NCBI GenBank assembly: GCA_910578665.1 | Contig: CAJTQU010000001.1 | Location: 219,305-283,304, forward strand | Source: an uncultured Muribaculaceae bacterium | GTDB lineage: Bacteria > Bacteroidota > Bacteroidia > Bacteroidales > Muribaculaceae | Direction: 5' to 3' | Length of the DNA stretch: 64,000 nt | In this document: positions 25,343 to 34,966 of the stretch, piece by piece | How positions within the stretch are numbered: the stretch's first letter is position 1 | Layout: the number at the start of each line of letters is the position of its first letter | The notes under the pieces: generated by a model | The model's input: the letters and a program-made list of their open reading frames with translations, nothing else | Told to the model about the DNA's origin: nothing | Database searches by the model: none | Position numbers and translations under genes: made by a program

Positions 25343-26182
25343 TTATTGCCAGAGCAGGCAGAGCAGGCCTGCCGCCAGACAGTATAATGAGAACCAGATG
25401 AGTTTGCCTTTTTTGACCAGGGCTATCATCCATTTGCAGGCGGCACAACCCACCAGGAACGCGCTGGCGAAGCCGGCGAGCATGGCCGTGGCACCTATAG
25501 GCGAGGCCGTTTCGGCAGCCTCGGCAGCCGGCGAAAGCATTTTTGCCAGATCAAGCAGTGACTCGCCCACTATGGGCAGAATGACCATTATGAACGAGAA
25601 TGTGGCTACTTGGCCGCGTTTGTCGCCCAGCAGGATTCCTGTGGCTATTGTGGAGCCTGAGCGGCTGAGACCGGGCAGCACGGCCACGGCCTGGGCGCAG
25701 CCTATGATAAAGGCGTCTTTCCAGCTTATGTCGCGGCCGCGGTCGGCCGGCACTGGTTTGCCGGTGTGGCGGTCGAAACCGCTGAAGTAGGCAAAGGCGA
25801 GCAATATGGCGGTACACATGAGGCAGATACCGACTACTAACAGTCCTTCGCCGAATATTTCTTCTACCTGTTTTTTGAAAAACACCCCCACTATGCCCAC
25901 AGGGATGCAGCTGACAAGCACTTTGCACACGTATACGAAGTCGGGGCTTCCGTCAAATCTGAAAAATCCGGCGCACAGTTTGCGGAACATGGGCCAGAGA
26001 ATGACGATGGTGGACAGCACGGTTGCAAAATGCACCATGACGTCAAACTGTAATTGCTGCGACACGGGCAGGTCCACACCGAGTATGGAGCGGAATATAG
26101 CCAGATGGCCGCTCGAGCTTATGGGCAGGTATTCCGATGCTCCCTGCACTATGCCCAGTATCAATGCCTTTAGCCAGTCCAT
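25343..26182 (-). CDS. uppP: Undecaprenyl-diphosphatase
   Basis: 279 residues, multi-pass membrane protein. UppP removes the terminal phosphate from undecaprenyl diphosphate so the lipid carrier can be reused for peptidoglycan and O-antigen. The BacA/UppP signatures are present: GIVQGASEYLPISSSGHLAI near residue 12 and VLPGLSRSGSTIATGILLG near residue 170. Fits an operon of cell-envelope and translation-modification genes. Confidence 0.97.
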   Translation of the reverse strand: MDWLKALILGIVQGASEYLPISSSGHLAIFRSILGVDLPVSQQLQFDVMVHFATVLSTIVILWPMFRKLCAGFFRFDGSPDFVYVCKVLVSCIPVGIVGVFFKKQVEEIFGEGLLVVGICLMCTAILLAFAYFSGFDRHTGKPVPADRGRDISWKDAFIIGCAQAVAVLPGLSRSGSTIATGILLGDKRGQVATFSFIMVILPIVGESLLDLAKMLSPAAEAAETASPIGATAMLAGFASAFLVGCAACKWMIALVKKGKLIWFSLYCLAAGLLCLLWQ

Positions 26183-26190
26183 ATCTCTGA

Positions 26191-26478
26191 TTATTTTGTT
26201 TTAGGGGTGTATATTATGGCGAAAGCCATGGCCACGAAGCCCAGAAACGAGAGGGCCGGTCCGAGCACGATACGTCGGAACGAGAATATGTCTTCGTTGA
26301 AGCCGGGCACGTCGCCGTTGGCCGATCCGGCCATCAGCAGAAATCCCGTTATTATCATGGCCAGCGATATGCCCATGTACAGGAAATTTCGTTTCACGAA
26401 AGGCTTTTGTGAGTCATTTTCGTGTCTTATGCCGTCTGGCGCTGCGGCGGTGGTTGTATTCCGGGTCTTTGTTTGCAT
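26191..26478 (-). CDS. DUF3098 domain membrane protein
   Basis: 95 residues: a ~28-residue hydrophilic N-terminus, then two predicted transmembrane helices (FLYMGISLAMIITGFLLMAG and LGPALSFLGFVAMAFAIIY). This size and topology, and the position between ftsX and uppP, match DUF3098. Function unknown; the neighbourhood suggests the division/envelope machinery. Confidence 0.85.
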   Translation of the reverse strand: MQTKTRNTTTAAAPDGIRHENDSQKPFVKRNFLYMGISLAMIITGFLLMAGSANGDVPGFNEDIFSFRRIVLGPALSFLGFVAMAFAIIYTPKTK

Positions 26479-26493
26479 TTTCTTTAGTTATTG

Positions 26494-27372
26494 TCATGTG
26501 AATAATTCATCGTAGTCTTTGTGCAGGTAGCGGTTTGTCGCTATAAGCGCTGCCAGAGTGCATATAGCCATGCCGGTGACAGTGATCCCGACCATGACTA
26601 TGCCGGCACTTCCCCAGCACACATATTGTGTTATTTGGGGCAATTGTGTCTTTTCGACAAAGGAGATGGCCGCTGCCAGCAGTGCTGAGGCAAACACTCC
26701 GGCCAGCAGGCCGCTGTACATGTTGCTCAGGATGAAAGGCCGGCGTATGAAGCCCGGGGTGGCGCCTACGAGCTGCATCGTGTGTATAGTGAAACGCCGC
26801 GAGTATATGGTCAGCAGCACGGTATTGTTGATGAGCACGAACGAGATCGTTATCATGGCCAGGGCCATGCCGCCCAGCAGGAGCAGTGCGTTTGAAAAGA
26901 ATTTGTCCATGGATGCCAGCACTTGTTCGTCGGGGGCAGTCACATCGTCCACACCAGGTGTTTTTCTGAGGGTTCCGACTATTTTTGCCACAGCGTCTGA
27001 CGATGCGTATTCAGGCCTCAGATATATTTCTATCTCGGGCGTGAAGAAGTTGAAACCGGCTATTTCCTCCACATTGTCGCCGGTCGCTTTGTTCCAGTCT
27101 GCCAGAGCCTGTTCTTTGGTTATGACGTGGGCTGTGCGCACAAAAGGCTGTGAGAGCAGTGTGCGCATCAAGGAATCTGCCTGGGCGTTTCCCACGCTGT
27201 CGGCCATTATGAGGCTTACCTGCTGTTCCCCTTTTATTTCATCGGCCGTGTTAGAGGCGGCTATCCCTGTAAGGGCTATCAGTCCCACCAGCACGAGCAG
27301 CATGGTCACACTCACCACCGTGGTGAGGTGCGCGGCCCAGTATGATATTTTTATCTCCTTTATCTTTTTCAC
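26494..27372 (-). CDS. ftsX: Cell division protein FtsX
   Basis: 292 residues. FtsX is the membrane part of the FtsEX ABC-type complex that activates peptidoglycan hydrolases at the division site. One N-terminal transmembrane helix, a periplasmic loop (~50-170, with TPEIEIYLRPEYASSDAVAK), and three C-terminal helices (LLLGGMALAMITISFVLINN; LLAGVFASALLAAAISFVEK; AGIVMVGITVTGMAICTLAAL). First gene of the operon with a good promoter upstream. ftsE is not adjacent. Confidence 0.94.
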   Translation of the reverse strand: MKKIKEIKISYWAAHLTTVVSVTMLLVLVGLIALTGIAASNTADEIKGEQQVSLIMADSVGNAQADSLMRTLLSQPFVRTAHVITKEQALADWNKATGDNVEEIAGFNFFTPEIEIYLRPEYASSDAVAKIVGTLRKTPGVDDVTAPDEQVLASMDKFFSNALLLLGGMALAMITISFVLINNTVLLTIYSRRFTIHTMQLVGATPGFIRRPFILSNMYSGLLAGVFASALLAAAISFVEKTQLPQITQYVCWGSAGIVMVGITVTGMAICTLAALIATNRYLHKDYDELFT

Positions 27373-27443
27373 AATACGCCGGTATCATGTCCGGCCGTAT
27401 GCCTGTTGTTCAGGCTGGGACACGGGCATAAATTTTCAAACTG

Positions 27444-27475
27444 CAAAGTTAATACATCCGGACCTTATTTGTCAA
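27444..27475 (-). promoter_or_regulatory. ftsX operon promoter
   Basis: Minus strand TTG (27473-27475), 21-base spacer, TAACTTTG (27444-27451). It is divergent from the murF-alr promoter. Confidence 0.65.
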
Positions 27476-27536
27476 GCTTTGGGCCGGAATTTTTTTGAAA
27501 AAACATTTACTTCTCTGTCGTGTCAGAAAAAAATTG

Positions 27537-27544
27537 TACTTTTG
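27537..27544 (+). promoter_or_regulatory. murF-alr promoter -7 box
   Basis: TACTTTTG, 24 bases before the start codon. No convincing -33 element. Confidence 0.55.
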
Positions 27545-27568
27545 CGTAGACTCTTAGATAGTAGTGAT

Positions 27569-30061
27569 ATGATGTATAAAGCAAGTGAGATAGCCGTGAT
27601 GCTCGGTGTCTCCGGGCATATAGCGAACGGGGATGTGGCGATAGACTCTCTTCTGACTGATTCGAGGTCATTGCGTGCCGGTGGCGGCTCGCTCTTTTTC
27701 GCGATACCGACAAGTAGCGGCGACGGCCATAATTTTATAAAGCCCCTTTATGACAGGGGTGTGCGTAATTTTGTCGTCACACATATACCTGGGCAGGCGT
27801 CCGGACTGGAAGATTGTAACTTCTTTGTCACGGAGTCGCCGGTAGCGGCGCTGCAGCGTCTGGCAGGAGAACACCGCTCGGGATTTGACGTCCGCATGGT
27901 GGCTGTCACAGGCAGCCGGGGCAAGACTATCGTGAAAGAGTGGATATGCCAGGCATTGGAACCGGCGCAAGGCGTGGTCCGCTCTCCGCGTAGCTATAAT
28001 TCCCAGATAGGCGTTCCGCTGTCGTTATGGCAGATAGATGCAGACACCCATACTGCAGTGATAGAGGCTGGCATTTCTTGTGAGGGAGAGATGGAACATC
28101 TGGCAGGTATAATACGTCCGGATATCGCAGTGTTTACAAATTTAGGGGCAGAACATGCCTCCGGCTTTTCTTCGGAACGGGTCAAGGCATTGGAAAAGTC
28201 ACTGCTGGCGTCCGGTGCTTCGGTAGTCGTTTATCCGGCAGATGACGCCCTGCTGGCGGCTCCTCTGTCGATGTATTCCGAAGGAAAGCTGATGCTGGGC
28301 TGGAGCCGTGTTGACAGCGGGGCGCCTGTCTATGTGTCATCTGTAGAGCAACGGCCCGGCGGAGGCGCTATGGTCAGATATCGGTTTCGCGGTTGTGACG
28401 AAAGTGCGGAAATACCTTTCGGCGCTGTCGAAGATGTGGAGAATGCCATAACCACGCTGGTAACGCTGCTGGCGCTGGGCATGGAACCTGCGCGTATTTC
28501 TTATGCCTTGGGTCGCCTCAGGCGTGTCGGCACACGTATGGCTGTGAGCGACGGAGTGAATGACTGCCTGGTGGCTTTCGATTCTTATACATGCGATCTG
28601 GCATCGTTGGAAAGTGCTTTGGATTTTGTATATCGCCGTCAGAAAGCGGCACATGACCACCGTACGTCCACACTCATATTGTCCGATTTGCATCATGATC
28701 CCGGCGTGTCGGCGGCAGATGTTTGCAGCGGTATAGCCTCGCTCCTGCGGCGTGCCGGTGTCAGCCGCTTTATAGGCGTCGGACCCGAACTTGGCCGCAA
28801 TGCGGCTCTGTTTCCCGAAGATGCCCGTTTTTTTGCTGATACAGACGAGATGATGCAGTCGTTGTCCACATCAGATTTTTCATATGAATATATATTGCTT
28901 AAAGGGGCTCCGGAATATGAGTTCACGCGCATGCTGCACAATCTGGAGGCACGCACGCACGAGACCGTGCTCGAGGTCAATCTTGACTCCATAGTGCGTA
29001 ATTTCAATTATTTCCGTTCGCATCTTCCATCCTCCACGGGCATTGTGGCCATGGTGAAAGCTTCCGGCTACGGTGCCGGCTCGCTGGAGATAGCCAAAAC
29101 GCTCCAGTCACAGGGGGCGTCCTATCTGGCTGTGGCCGTGCTCGACGAGGGGATAGAGCTGCGACGTGCCGGTATAACCATGCCTATAATGGTTATGAAT
29201 CCGAAGGTGGTCAATTACCGTGCCGTGTTCCAGCACCGTCTTGAACCGGAAATATACTGCATGGATATGCTGTATGACGTGATACGCGAGGCCGGCAAGT
29301 GCGGCCTTAAGGAGTATCCCATACATATTAAGCTTGACACAGGCATGCACAGAATGGGCTTTTGCGAGACGGAGCTTGACGAAGTGGTCAGGGTGCTCAA
29401 CGCTACCGATACCGTGCGTGCGGCAACGTTGTTCTCGCATCTGGCAACGGCCGATTGTCCCGATATGGACGATTACACGCTGTTGCAGTTGGATCGCTTC
29501 GAACAGTACACGCAGCGTGTCATGGCCGGCCTGCCGTACGATGTGAAGAGGCATGTGCTCAATTCCGCAGGCATACTGCGGTTTGCCGGGCAGTATCATT
29601 ATGACTTTGCCAGGCTCGGTATCGGCCTTTACGGCGTTAATACGCTTCCTGCCGAGATGGAGAAACCCCTGGCCGTGGTGTCGGCACTGCGCACGGTGGT
29701 GATAGCCGTCAGGGAGTGGAAGGAGGGCGAGACCGTGGGCTACGGGCGCCGCGGTGTCTTGCACCGGGATTCGCGCGTAGCCACGATTCCCATAGGATAT
29801 GCCGACGGCATGAATCGTCATTTCGGCAATGGTGCCAGCCGTGTGTTGGTCAACGGACATGAATGCCCCACTGTAGGCAATATCTGTATGGACTCATGCA
29901 TGGTGGATGTCACGGGAGTGCCTTGCGAAGAGGGTGATGTGGTGGAGATTTTCGGTCCTGGCATGCCTGTGCAGAGGCTGGCCGATATTCTCGGCACAAT
30001 CCCGTATGAGATACTCACATCTGTTTCGCCACGTGTGAAACGGGTCTATTATCGAGAATAA
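27569..30061 (+). CDS. Bifunctional UDP-N-acetylmuramoyl-tripeptide:D-Ala-D-Ala ligase / alanine racemase
   Basis: 830 residues from the first ATG of a tandem pair at 27569/27572. The N-terminal half is MurF (ATP-dependent addition of D-Ala-D-Ala to the peptidoglycan precursor), with P-loop VTGSRGKT at 113-120 and AVIEAGISCEGEMEHL. The C-terminal half (~465-830) is alanine racemase, with the PLP lysine at 497 (AMVKASGYGAGS) and LDTGMHRMGF, YGVNTLPAEM and VDVTGVPCEEGDVVEIFG. The P-loop reads GSRGKT instead of the usual GTNGKT. The fused enzyme makes and uses D-alanine in one protein, a known Bacteroidetes fusion. Open frame extends upstream into ftsX antisense; that part is not coding. Confidence 0.95.
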   Translation: MMYKASEIAVMLGVSGHIANGDVAIDSLLTDSRSLRAGGGSLFFAIPTSSGDGHNFIKPLYDRGVRNFVVTHIPGQASGLEDCNFFVTESPVAALQRLAGEHRSGFDVRMVAVTGSRGKTIVKEWICQALEPAQGVVRSPRSYNSQIGVPLSLWQIDADTHTAVIEAGISCEGEMEHLAGIIRPDIAVFTNLGAEHASGFSSERVKALEKSLLASGASVVVYPADDALLAAPLSMYSEGKLMLGWSRVDSGAPVYVSSVEQRPGGGAMVRYRFRGCDESAEIPFGAVEDVENAITTLVTLLALGMEPARISYALGRLRRVGTRMAVSDGVNDCLVAFDSYTCDLASLESALDFVYRRQKAAHDHRTSTLILSDLHHDPGVSAADVCSGIASLLRRAGVSRFIGVGPELGRNAALFPEDARFFADTDEMMQSLSTSDFSYEYILLKGAPEYEFTRMLHNLEARTHETVLEVNLDSIVRNFNYFRSHLPSSTGIVAMVKASGYGAGSLEIAKTLQSQGASYLAVAVLDEGIELRRAGITMPIMVMNPKVVNYRAVFQHRLEPEIYCMDMLYDVIREAGKCGLKEYPIHIKLDTGMHRMGFCETELDEVVRVLNATDTVRAATLFSHLATADCPDMDDYTLLQLDRFEQYTQRVMAGLPYDVKRHVLNSAGILRFAGQYHYDFARLGIGLYGVNTLPAEMEKPLAVVSALRTVVIAVREWKEGETVGYGRRGVLHRDSRVATIPIGYADGMNRHFGNGASRVLVNGHECPTVGNICMDSCMVDVTGVPCEEGDVVEIFGPGMPVQRLADILGTIPYEILTSVSPRVKRVYYRE

Positions 30062-30085
30062 CACGTTTGTTAAAAACTAAATTAT

Positions 30086-30994
30086 ATGCCTAATCCTCCA
30101 TTATTGCCCGGACAGGGGCATGACGCTCATAATGCTGTCCGGCGCACTCCGCCCAAGTTGCCTGAACACGGGCCGTTGCCTGGCATGAATAACAGAAATA
30201 ACAATATCTGGCTTATAATAGGCCTTTTTCTTACCGGTGTGGCGCTTCTGGCTGTGGGCGTGCTGTATTTTCTGACTGATATTTTCAAGAACAGCTATGT
30301 GTATGACGATGGTCTCACGCACGAGAGGGTCATGCGCACCGGGGTTGTGCCGGAGGTGGAAGAAGTGCCAGCTCTTGAGACTGTGATTACCCGTAGTGAA
30401 CCGCGTGCTGTGTCAGGCATAGGCTCTGCCGGCAAGTCTCCTATGTCTCTTGATGTTGACATAGACAGCGACGGCAGAGTGTCTGGCACGTACTGGAATA
30501 TTCTGTATGACCTCAGGTTTGCTGTCAGTGGCAGAGAATTGCCTGACGGTACGCTTGACCTTATGTTGTCGCTTGACGGGGTCAATACGCCGTTATATCT
30601 TGCCACAAGAGACAATACAGGGTATACGGGATATGTGGGCAAATCAAAGAAGCATGCTTCGATCACCTTGTCACGCGGCAGCCGCATATCTGAAACTCCT
30701 CCTGACGAGGGCTACACTTACCACGGCCATATTCGGGGCAACGGTATGAGCAGTGATTTCTGTTTGTCTGTCGATGACGGAGGCCACGGTTACTACTGGT
30801 ATCCGCAACAAGGCTATGAGAATCGGCTGCATGTCCGTCCGCTGCCTGGCAGCGACAATATCCTTATAATAGAATGGGATGGTGTGAAGCTAGCCGAAAT
30901 ATCCATGGATACTGATGTAGAGCCAGGTGCCAGATGGACAGGCTCTATGGTAGATAGCAATGGAAAACGGTTCGATATTACCGATTTTTACTAA
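30086..30994 (+). CDS. Single-pass membrane protein of unknown function
   Basis: 302 residues. A proline-rich cytoplasmic N-terminus (~1-37), one transmembrane helix (IWLIIGLFLTGVALLAVGVL, ~41-60), then an exported domain. The exported part has a Thr/Glu-rich linker and a beta-rich C-terminal domain (~120-300) with SLDVDIDSDGRVSGTYWNI and a DGGHGYYWYPQQGYENRLHV segment. I do not recognise the fold. It follows murF-alr by 24 bases, so it is probably cotranscribed with a cell-wall gene. Confidence 0.7.
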   Translation: MPNPPLLPGQGHDAHNAVRRTPPKLPEHGPLPGMNNRNNNIWLIIGLFLTGVALLAVGVLYFLTDIFKNSYVYDDGLTHERVMRTGVVPEVEEVPALETVITRSEPRAVSGIGSAGKSPMSLDVDIDSDGRVSGTYWNILYDLRFAVSGRELPDGTLDLMLSLDGVNTPLYLATRDNTGYTGYVGKSKKHASITLSRGSRISETPPDEGYTYHGHIRGNGMSSDFCLSVDDGGHGYYWYPQQGYENRLHVRPLPGSDNILIIEWDGVKLAEISMDTDVEPGARWTGSMVDSNGKRFDITDFY

Positions 30995-31010
30995 GATATT
31001 CCTTTTAATT

Positions 31011-31058
31011 TAATCAGAATGGCCGTGTCAAAATTATTTGACACGGCCATTCTGATTA
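31011..31058 (+). terminator. Very strong bidirectional terminator
   Basis: Perfect 22-bp stem (31011-31032 with 31037-31058) with a 4-base loop, between the convergent membrane-protein gene and yidC. Confidence 0.92.
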
Positions 31059-31069
31059 GTTTTAGTGTG

Positions 31070-33211
31070 TTAGCGCTTTTTCGAGGGATTGCCTTTCTTC
31101 TGGGCGGCCTGCTGTTGGCGCAGCATTTCTTGCTGCCTGCGCTGGGCTTCTTCCAGACGTGCCATGAAACCGCTTTTCTTTTTGGGCTTTTTAGCATTTT
31201 CAGCCATGGCTTTGCGTACATCGTCTTCGTTGACCACCCAGCGGCGCACTGCATAAGTCTGTGCGATGGTGATGAGTAGTGACAGGAAGTAGTAATAGCT
31301 GAGGCCTGCTGCGTAGTTATTGAAGAATATCATGAAGAAGACGGGCATAAGATACATCATCCACTTCATGCCAGGAGTTCCGGCAGCGCTCTGTGTCTGC
31401 ATATTGATGCGTGTGTAGATCACGTTGGTCACGGTCATAAGCAGACAGAAGAGAGATATGTGGTTGCCGAAATAGTCAGACACCAGGGGAATGTGGGTGT
31501 TCCATGATATGATGGCATCGGGGGCCGACAGGTCGTGACACCACAGGAAGCTTTGTCCTCTCAGTTCTATACAGGAGGGGAAGAAGCTGAACATGGCAAA
31601 CAGAATGGGCATCTGGAGCAGCAGGGGCAGACAGCCAGACATAGGGTTGGCGCCTGCCTTGTTGTACAGTGCCATTGTTTTCTGCTGGCGTATCATAGCG
31701 TTTTCCTGTCCCGGATATTTGTCGTTGATAGCTTTTATATCCGGAGCAAGTACACGCATCTTGGCCTGGCTCTTGTAGCTCTTATAGGTGAGGGGGAAGA
31801 GCACGATCTTTATGAAGATTGTGAGCAGCAGTATGATTATACCGTAGTTCCAGTCGAATGATCCTAGGAAGTTGAACACCGGTATTATGACGCCCGTGTT
31901 AATCCAGCGGAACAGGCTCCATCCGAGTGGTATGAGGCGCGTGAGTTCCAGGTCGTTGCCACTGTCTATTCGGTCATCGAGCGATGAAAGCAGCGGATAG
32001 AGGTTCGGTCCCATGAACAGGTCGAAGCTGGCCGGGGTCTTGGCCGACCAGTCGTAGTCGGTCACTGTGGCGGTGGCATTCATGTATTTGAGGTAGACGG
32101 CTGATTCCGCGCCATAGTTTTCTTTGTTGAGTATGACCGAAGTCATGTCCGCGCTGTTGAAAGGTTTTCTGCCTACCAGTACGGATGAGAAGAACTGGTT
32201 TTTGAAACCGATCCATTTTACCTTTACCTGGCGGTCCTGCGCATCGTCGGCATTTGCATTTAGCTCTTCGACATCTCCGCCATCAAATTTGTAGTATAAT
32301 CCGGAGTTGCGCTCTTCGAACATTTTGCCTTTTTCCTGGCGGCGGAGTGCCTGCTGCCAGGTTATGCCTAGTTCACGTCCGTTTGATCCGAGCACTTTGT
32401 CCATGCCCTGCTGTTCTATGGCTATGTTTAGCACGTAGTCTTCGCCGGGTTTCAGGCTGTAGCGTATGCCCCAGTAGGCGTTGTCGCCGAAGCTAAGGCC
32501 CATCAGGACGGAAGTCTTGGTTACTTCCAGGGGGGTGAAGTAGAGGTCGGATGTCTTTATATCGCCGTTGACGGGCAGTGTGAACGAAAGGTTGTTGGTT
32601 CCGTGGTCGAACAGCACGACTTTTTGTTTCACCTCTTTGGTTTCATCGGGACTGTATTCGGTGTCGTAGTCTTTAAGTTCTGCCCGTGCCAGCGCGGCCC
32701 CCTTTGATGATACGGTTACGGCGAGCGCGTCGTTTTGCAGGAGCACTGTCTGTGCCGTGCCTGTGGCAAACTGCGCGAAGCGTCCGAACCGGGCTACTCC
32801 GGTGCGAATTTCGTTCAGACGGCTCACGGCGGCACGGCGGTCGCTGATCGAGAGCGTGGTGTCGGCAGCGATCACACGGCTGACGTCTATCATTCGGCCT
32901 CCTGCCTCTATGGAGCCTGTCAGTGTGTCACCGGCCAGGACCAGACTGTAGCCGTCTCCTTCCAATGCTTTTGCGGTGCTGCCGGAAGGCAGTGTCCGCA
33001 TGATGCCGTTGTCAGTTATGTTTTCTTTTATCCAGTCTATTTCCTGGGCGGAGAGGATGGCCGGCAGTTCGGCTTGTGCCTCGGTGACAGTCTCGGTTTC
33101 AGCTTTATGCTGCGCCTGGGTCTGCTGTTCCTCCTGCTTGGGGGTAAGCCACATAAAGACTATGAAGACAAGGCCGATGAGCACCAGGCCTCTCACGGTG
33201 TTTTTATCCAT
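31070..33211 (-). CDS. yidC: Membrane protein insertase YidC
   Basis: 713 residues. YidC inserts proteins into the inner membrane, alone or with SecYEG. N-terminal anchor (RGLVLIGLVFIVFMWLTP), a large periplasmic beta-domain (~25-440), then five transmembrane segments around the family block YKSYKSQAKMRVLAPDIKAI and NPMSGCLPLLLQMPILFAMF. The C-terminal tail is basic and rich in Lys/Gln (RRQQEMLRQQQAAQKKGNP), suiting ribosome contact. It follows pyrG after 33 bases, so the two are likely one operon. Confidence 0.97.
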   Translation of the reverse strand: MDKNTVRGLVLIGLVFIVFMWLTPKQEEQQTQAQHKAETETVTEAQAELPAILSAQEIDWIKENITDNGIMRTLPSGSTAKALEGDGYSLVLAGDTLTGSIEAGGRMIDVSRVIAADTTLSISDRRAAVSRLNEIRTGVARFGRFAQFATGTAQTVLLQNDALAVTVSSKGAALARAELKDYDTEYSPDETKEVKQKVVLFDHGTNNLSFTLPVNGDIKTSDLYFTPLEVTKTSVLMGLSFGDNAYWGIRYSLKPGEDYVLNIAIEQQGMDKVLGSNGRELGITWQQALRRQEKGKMFEERNSGLYYKFDGGDVEELNANADDAQDRQVKVKWIGFKNQFFSSVLVGRKPFNSADMTSVILNKENYGAESAVYLKYMNATATVTDYDWSAKTPASFDLFMGPNLYPLLSSLDDRIDSGNDLELTRLIPLGWSLFRWINTGVIIPVFNFLGSFDWNYGIIILLLTIFIKIVLFPLTYKSYKSQAKMRVLAPDIKAINDKYPGQENAMIRQQKTMALYNKAGANPMSGCLPLLLQMPILFAMFSFFPSCIELRGQSFLWCHDLSAPDAIISWNTHIPLVSDYFGNHISLFCLLMTVTNVIYTRINMQTQSAAGTPGMKWMMYLMPVFFMIFFNNYAAGLSYYYFLSLLITIAQTYAVRRWVVNEDDVRKAMAENAKKPKKKSGFMARLEEAQRRQQEMLRQQQAAQKKGNPSKKR

Positions 33212-33244
33212 GGGTGGGTAGTGTTTTGCTGTAAGTTGTTGGTA

Positions 33245-34867
33245 TTATTTTGCAGCCTGCTTTTCGGCGCCGTATGCTATGGCCGCTTTCACAAAGTCGA
33301 TAAACAGGGGGTTGGGGTGTAGCACGGTACTTTGATACTCGGGATGGTACTGTGTGCCGACAAACCAGCGTTTGCCAGGTATTTCCACAACCTCCACGAG
33401 GTGTGCGTCAGGGTTCTTGCCCACGCATTTCATGCCGCCCTGTTCAAAACGTTCGCGGTATTCATCGTTGAATTCAAAGCGGTGGCGGTGGCGCTCGCGC
33501 ACATGGTCGGTACCGTAAGCCTTAGCAGTGAGCGATTCGGGGTCGAGCACGCAGTCGTAGGCGCCGAGACGCATGGTTCCTCCCATGTTGGAGATGCTTT
33601 TCTGCTCTTCCATAAGGTCTATGACGTTATGCGGTGTCTTTAGGTCCATCTCGGTAGAGTTGGCATCCTCCAGACCTAGCACATTGCGTGCGAACTCTAT
33701 GACCATGCACTGCATGCCCAGGCATATTCCGAATGTCGGCACATCGTTTTCCCTGCACCATTTGATGGCGTGGAATTTGCCTTCGATGCCTCTTTGTCCG
33801 AATCCCGGAGCTATGATTACACCGTCCAGGCCGTCCAGCTTTTCACCGGCGTTCTCGGCGGTGAGTTTTTCAGAGTGGATATAGTGCAGGGAGAGTTTGC
33901 GGTCCATGTAAGTGGCTGCCTGGAACAGGCTCTCGTTTATGGATTTGTAAGCGTCCTGCAGTTCAACGTATTTACCCACTAGTCCGATCTTGACCTCTTC
34001 TTTAGCAGCCTCGATTTTGTCGAGGAAATGGTTCCAGCGGTGCAGGTCCGGTTCTCCTTCTGGTTCTATGCCTGTCTTGCGGAGCACGATCTCGTCAAGA
34101 TGCTGGGCATGCATGGTCAGAGGCACACGGTATATCGTGGGTACGTCTATGCTCTGGATGACGGCGTCTGGATCCACATTGCAGAACTGTGCTACTTTGC
34201 GGCGCATGGATGCCGGTATCTCCTTTTCGGTGCGGAGCACAAGCACGTCGGGCTGTATGCCAACCTCTTGCAGCAGTTTTACGGAGTGCTGCGTGGGCTT
34301 TGTCTTAAGTTCTTTTGCTGCGCGCAGATATGGCACATATGTGAGGTGTATGCACAGGGCGTTTTGTCCCAGTTCCCAGCGCAGTTGGCGCACTGCCTCG
34401 AGATAAGGCGTAGATTCTATATCACCCACGGTTCCGCCGATCTCGGTTATGACAAAATCGTACTTGCCGGTATTTCCCAGCAGTTTGACATTTCGTTTTA
34501 TCTCGTCGGTGATATGGGGTATGATTTGTACTGTTTTGCCCAGATAATCTCCCCGGCGCTCTTTGTCGATCACGCTTTGGTATATGCGCCCCGTGGTTAC
34601 ATTGTTGGCACGCGATGTCGGAGTGTCCATAAACCTCTCGTAGTGTCCTAGGTCGAGGTCGGCTTCGTGGCCGTCGACAGTGACATAGCACTCTCCGTGT
34701 TCATAGGGGTTTAGAGTGCCCGGGTCGATGTTGATATAGGGGTCAAATTTCTGAATCGTGACGCGGTAGCCGCGTGAGAGAAGCAACCGGGCCAGCGAGG
34801 AGGAAATAATACCCTTGCCAAGCGAAGAGACTACGCCTCCGGTAACGAAAATGTATTTGGTATCCAC
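33245..34867 (-). CDS. pyrG: CTP synthase
   Basis: 540 residues. It aminates UTP to CTP using ATP and glutamine. N-terminal synthetase domain begins KYIFVTGGVVSSLGKGIISS, with NIDPGTLNPYEHGECYVTVD and EIGGTVGDIESTPYLEAVRQ. C-terminal class-I glutamine amidotransferase domain (~295-540) has the nucleophile Cys382 in FGICLGMQCM and the His/Glu pair in the TQYHPEYQS segment. First gene of the pyrG-yidC operon with a well-formed promoter. Confidence 0.98.
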   Translation of the reverse strand: MDTKYIFVTGGVVSSLGKGIISSSLARLLLSRGYRVTIQKFDPYINIDPGTLNPYEHGECYVTVDGHEADLDLGHYERFMDTPTSRANNVTTGRIYQSVIDKERRGDYLGKTVQIIPHITDEIKRNVKLLGNTGKYDFVITEIGGTVGDIESTPYLEAVRQLRWELGQNALCIHLTYVPYLRAAKELKTKPTQHSVKLLQEVGIQPDVLVLRTEKEIPASMRRKVAQFCNVDPDAVIQSIDVPTIYRVPLTMHAQHLDEIVLRKTGIEPEGEPDLHRWNHFLDKIEAAKEEVKIGLVGKYVELQDAYKSINESLFQAATYMDRKLSLHYIHSEKLTAENAGEKLDGLDGVIIAPGFGQRGIEGKFHAIKWCRENDVPTFGICLGMQCMVIEFARNVLGLEDANSTEMDLKTPHNVIDLMEEQKSISNMGGTMRLGAYDCVLDPESLTAKAYGTDHVRERHRHRFEFNDEYRERFEQGGMKCVGKNPDAHLVEVVEIPGKRWFVGTQYHPEYQSTVLHPNPLFIDFVKAAIAYGAEKQAAK

Positions 34868-34890
34868 GTTGTAAAGATTTTTCTAAGTTG

Positions 34891-34921
34891 CAAAAGTAAC
34901 AATAATATTCTACATGCGCAA
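34891..34921 (-). promoter_or_regulatory. pyrG-yidC promoter
   Basis: Minus strand TTG (34919-34921), 20-base spacer, TACTTTTG (34891-34898). Confidence 0.72.
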
Positions 34922-34966
34922 AAATCACTTTGCGGCGTCCGTGCGCGGAGTGTGTCCGGAGTGGTG

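Noticed and set aside
26558..27568. Upstream extension of the murF-alr frame into a 1167-residue protein
   Set aside because: The extra 337 codons are antisense to ftsX and lack protein-like content; the promoter and tandem ATG at 27569 fit the true start.
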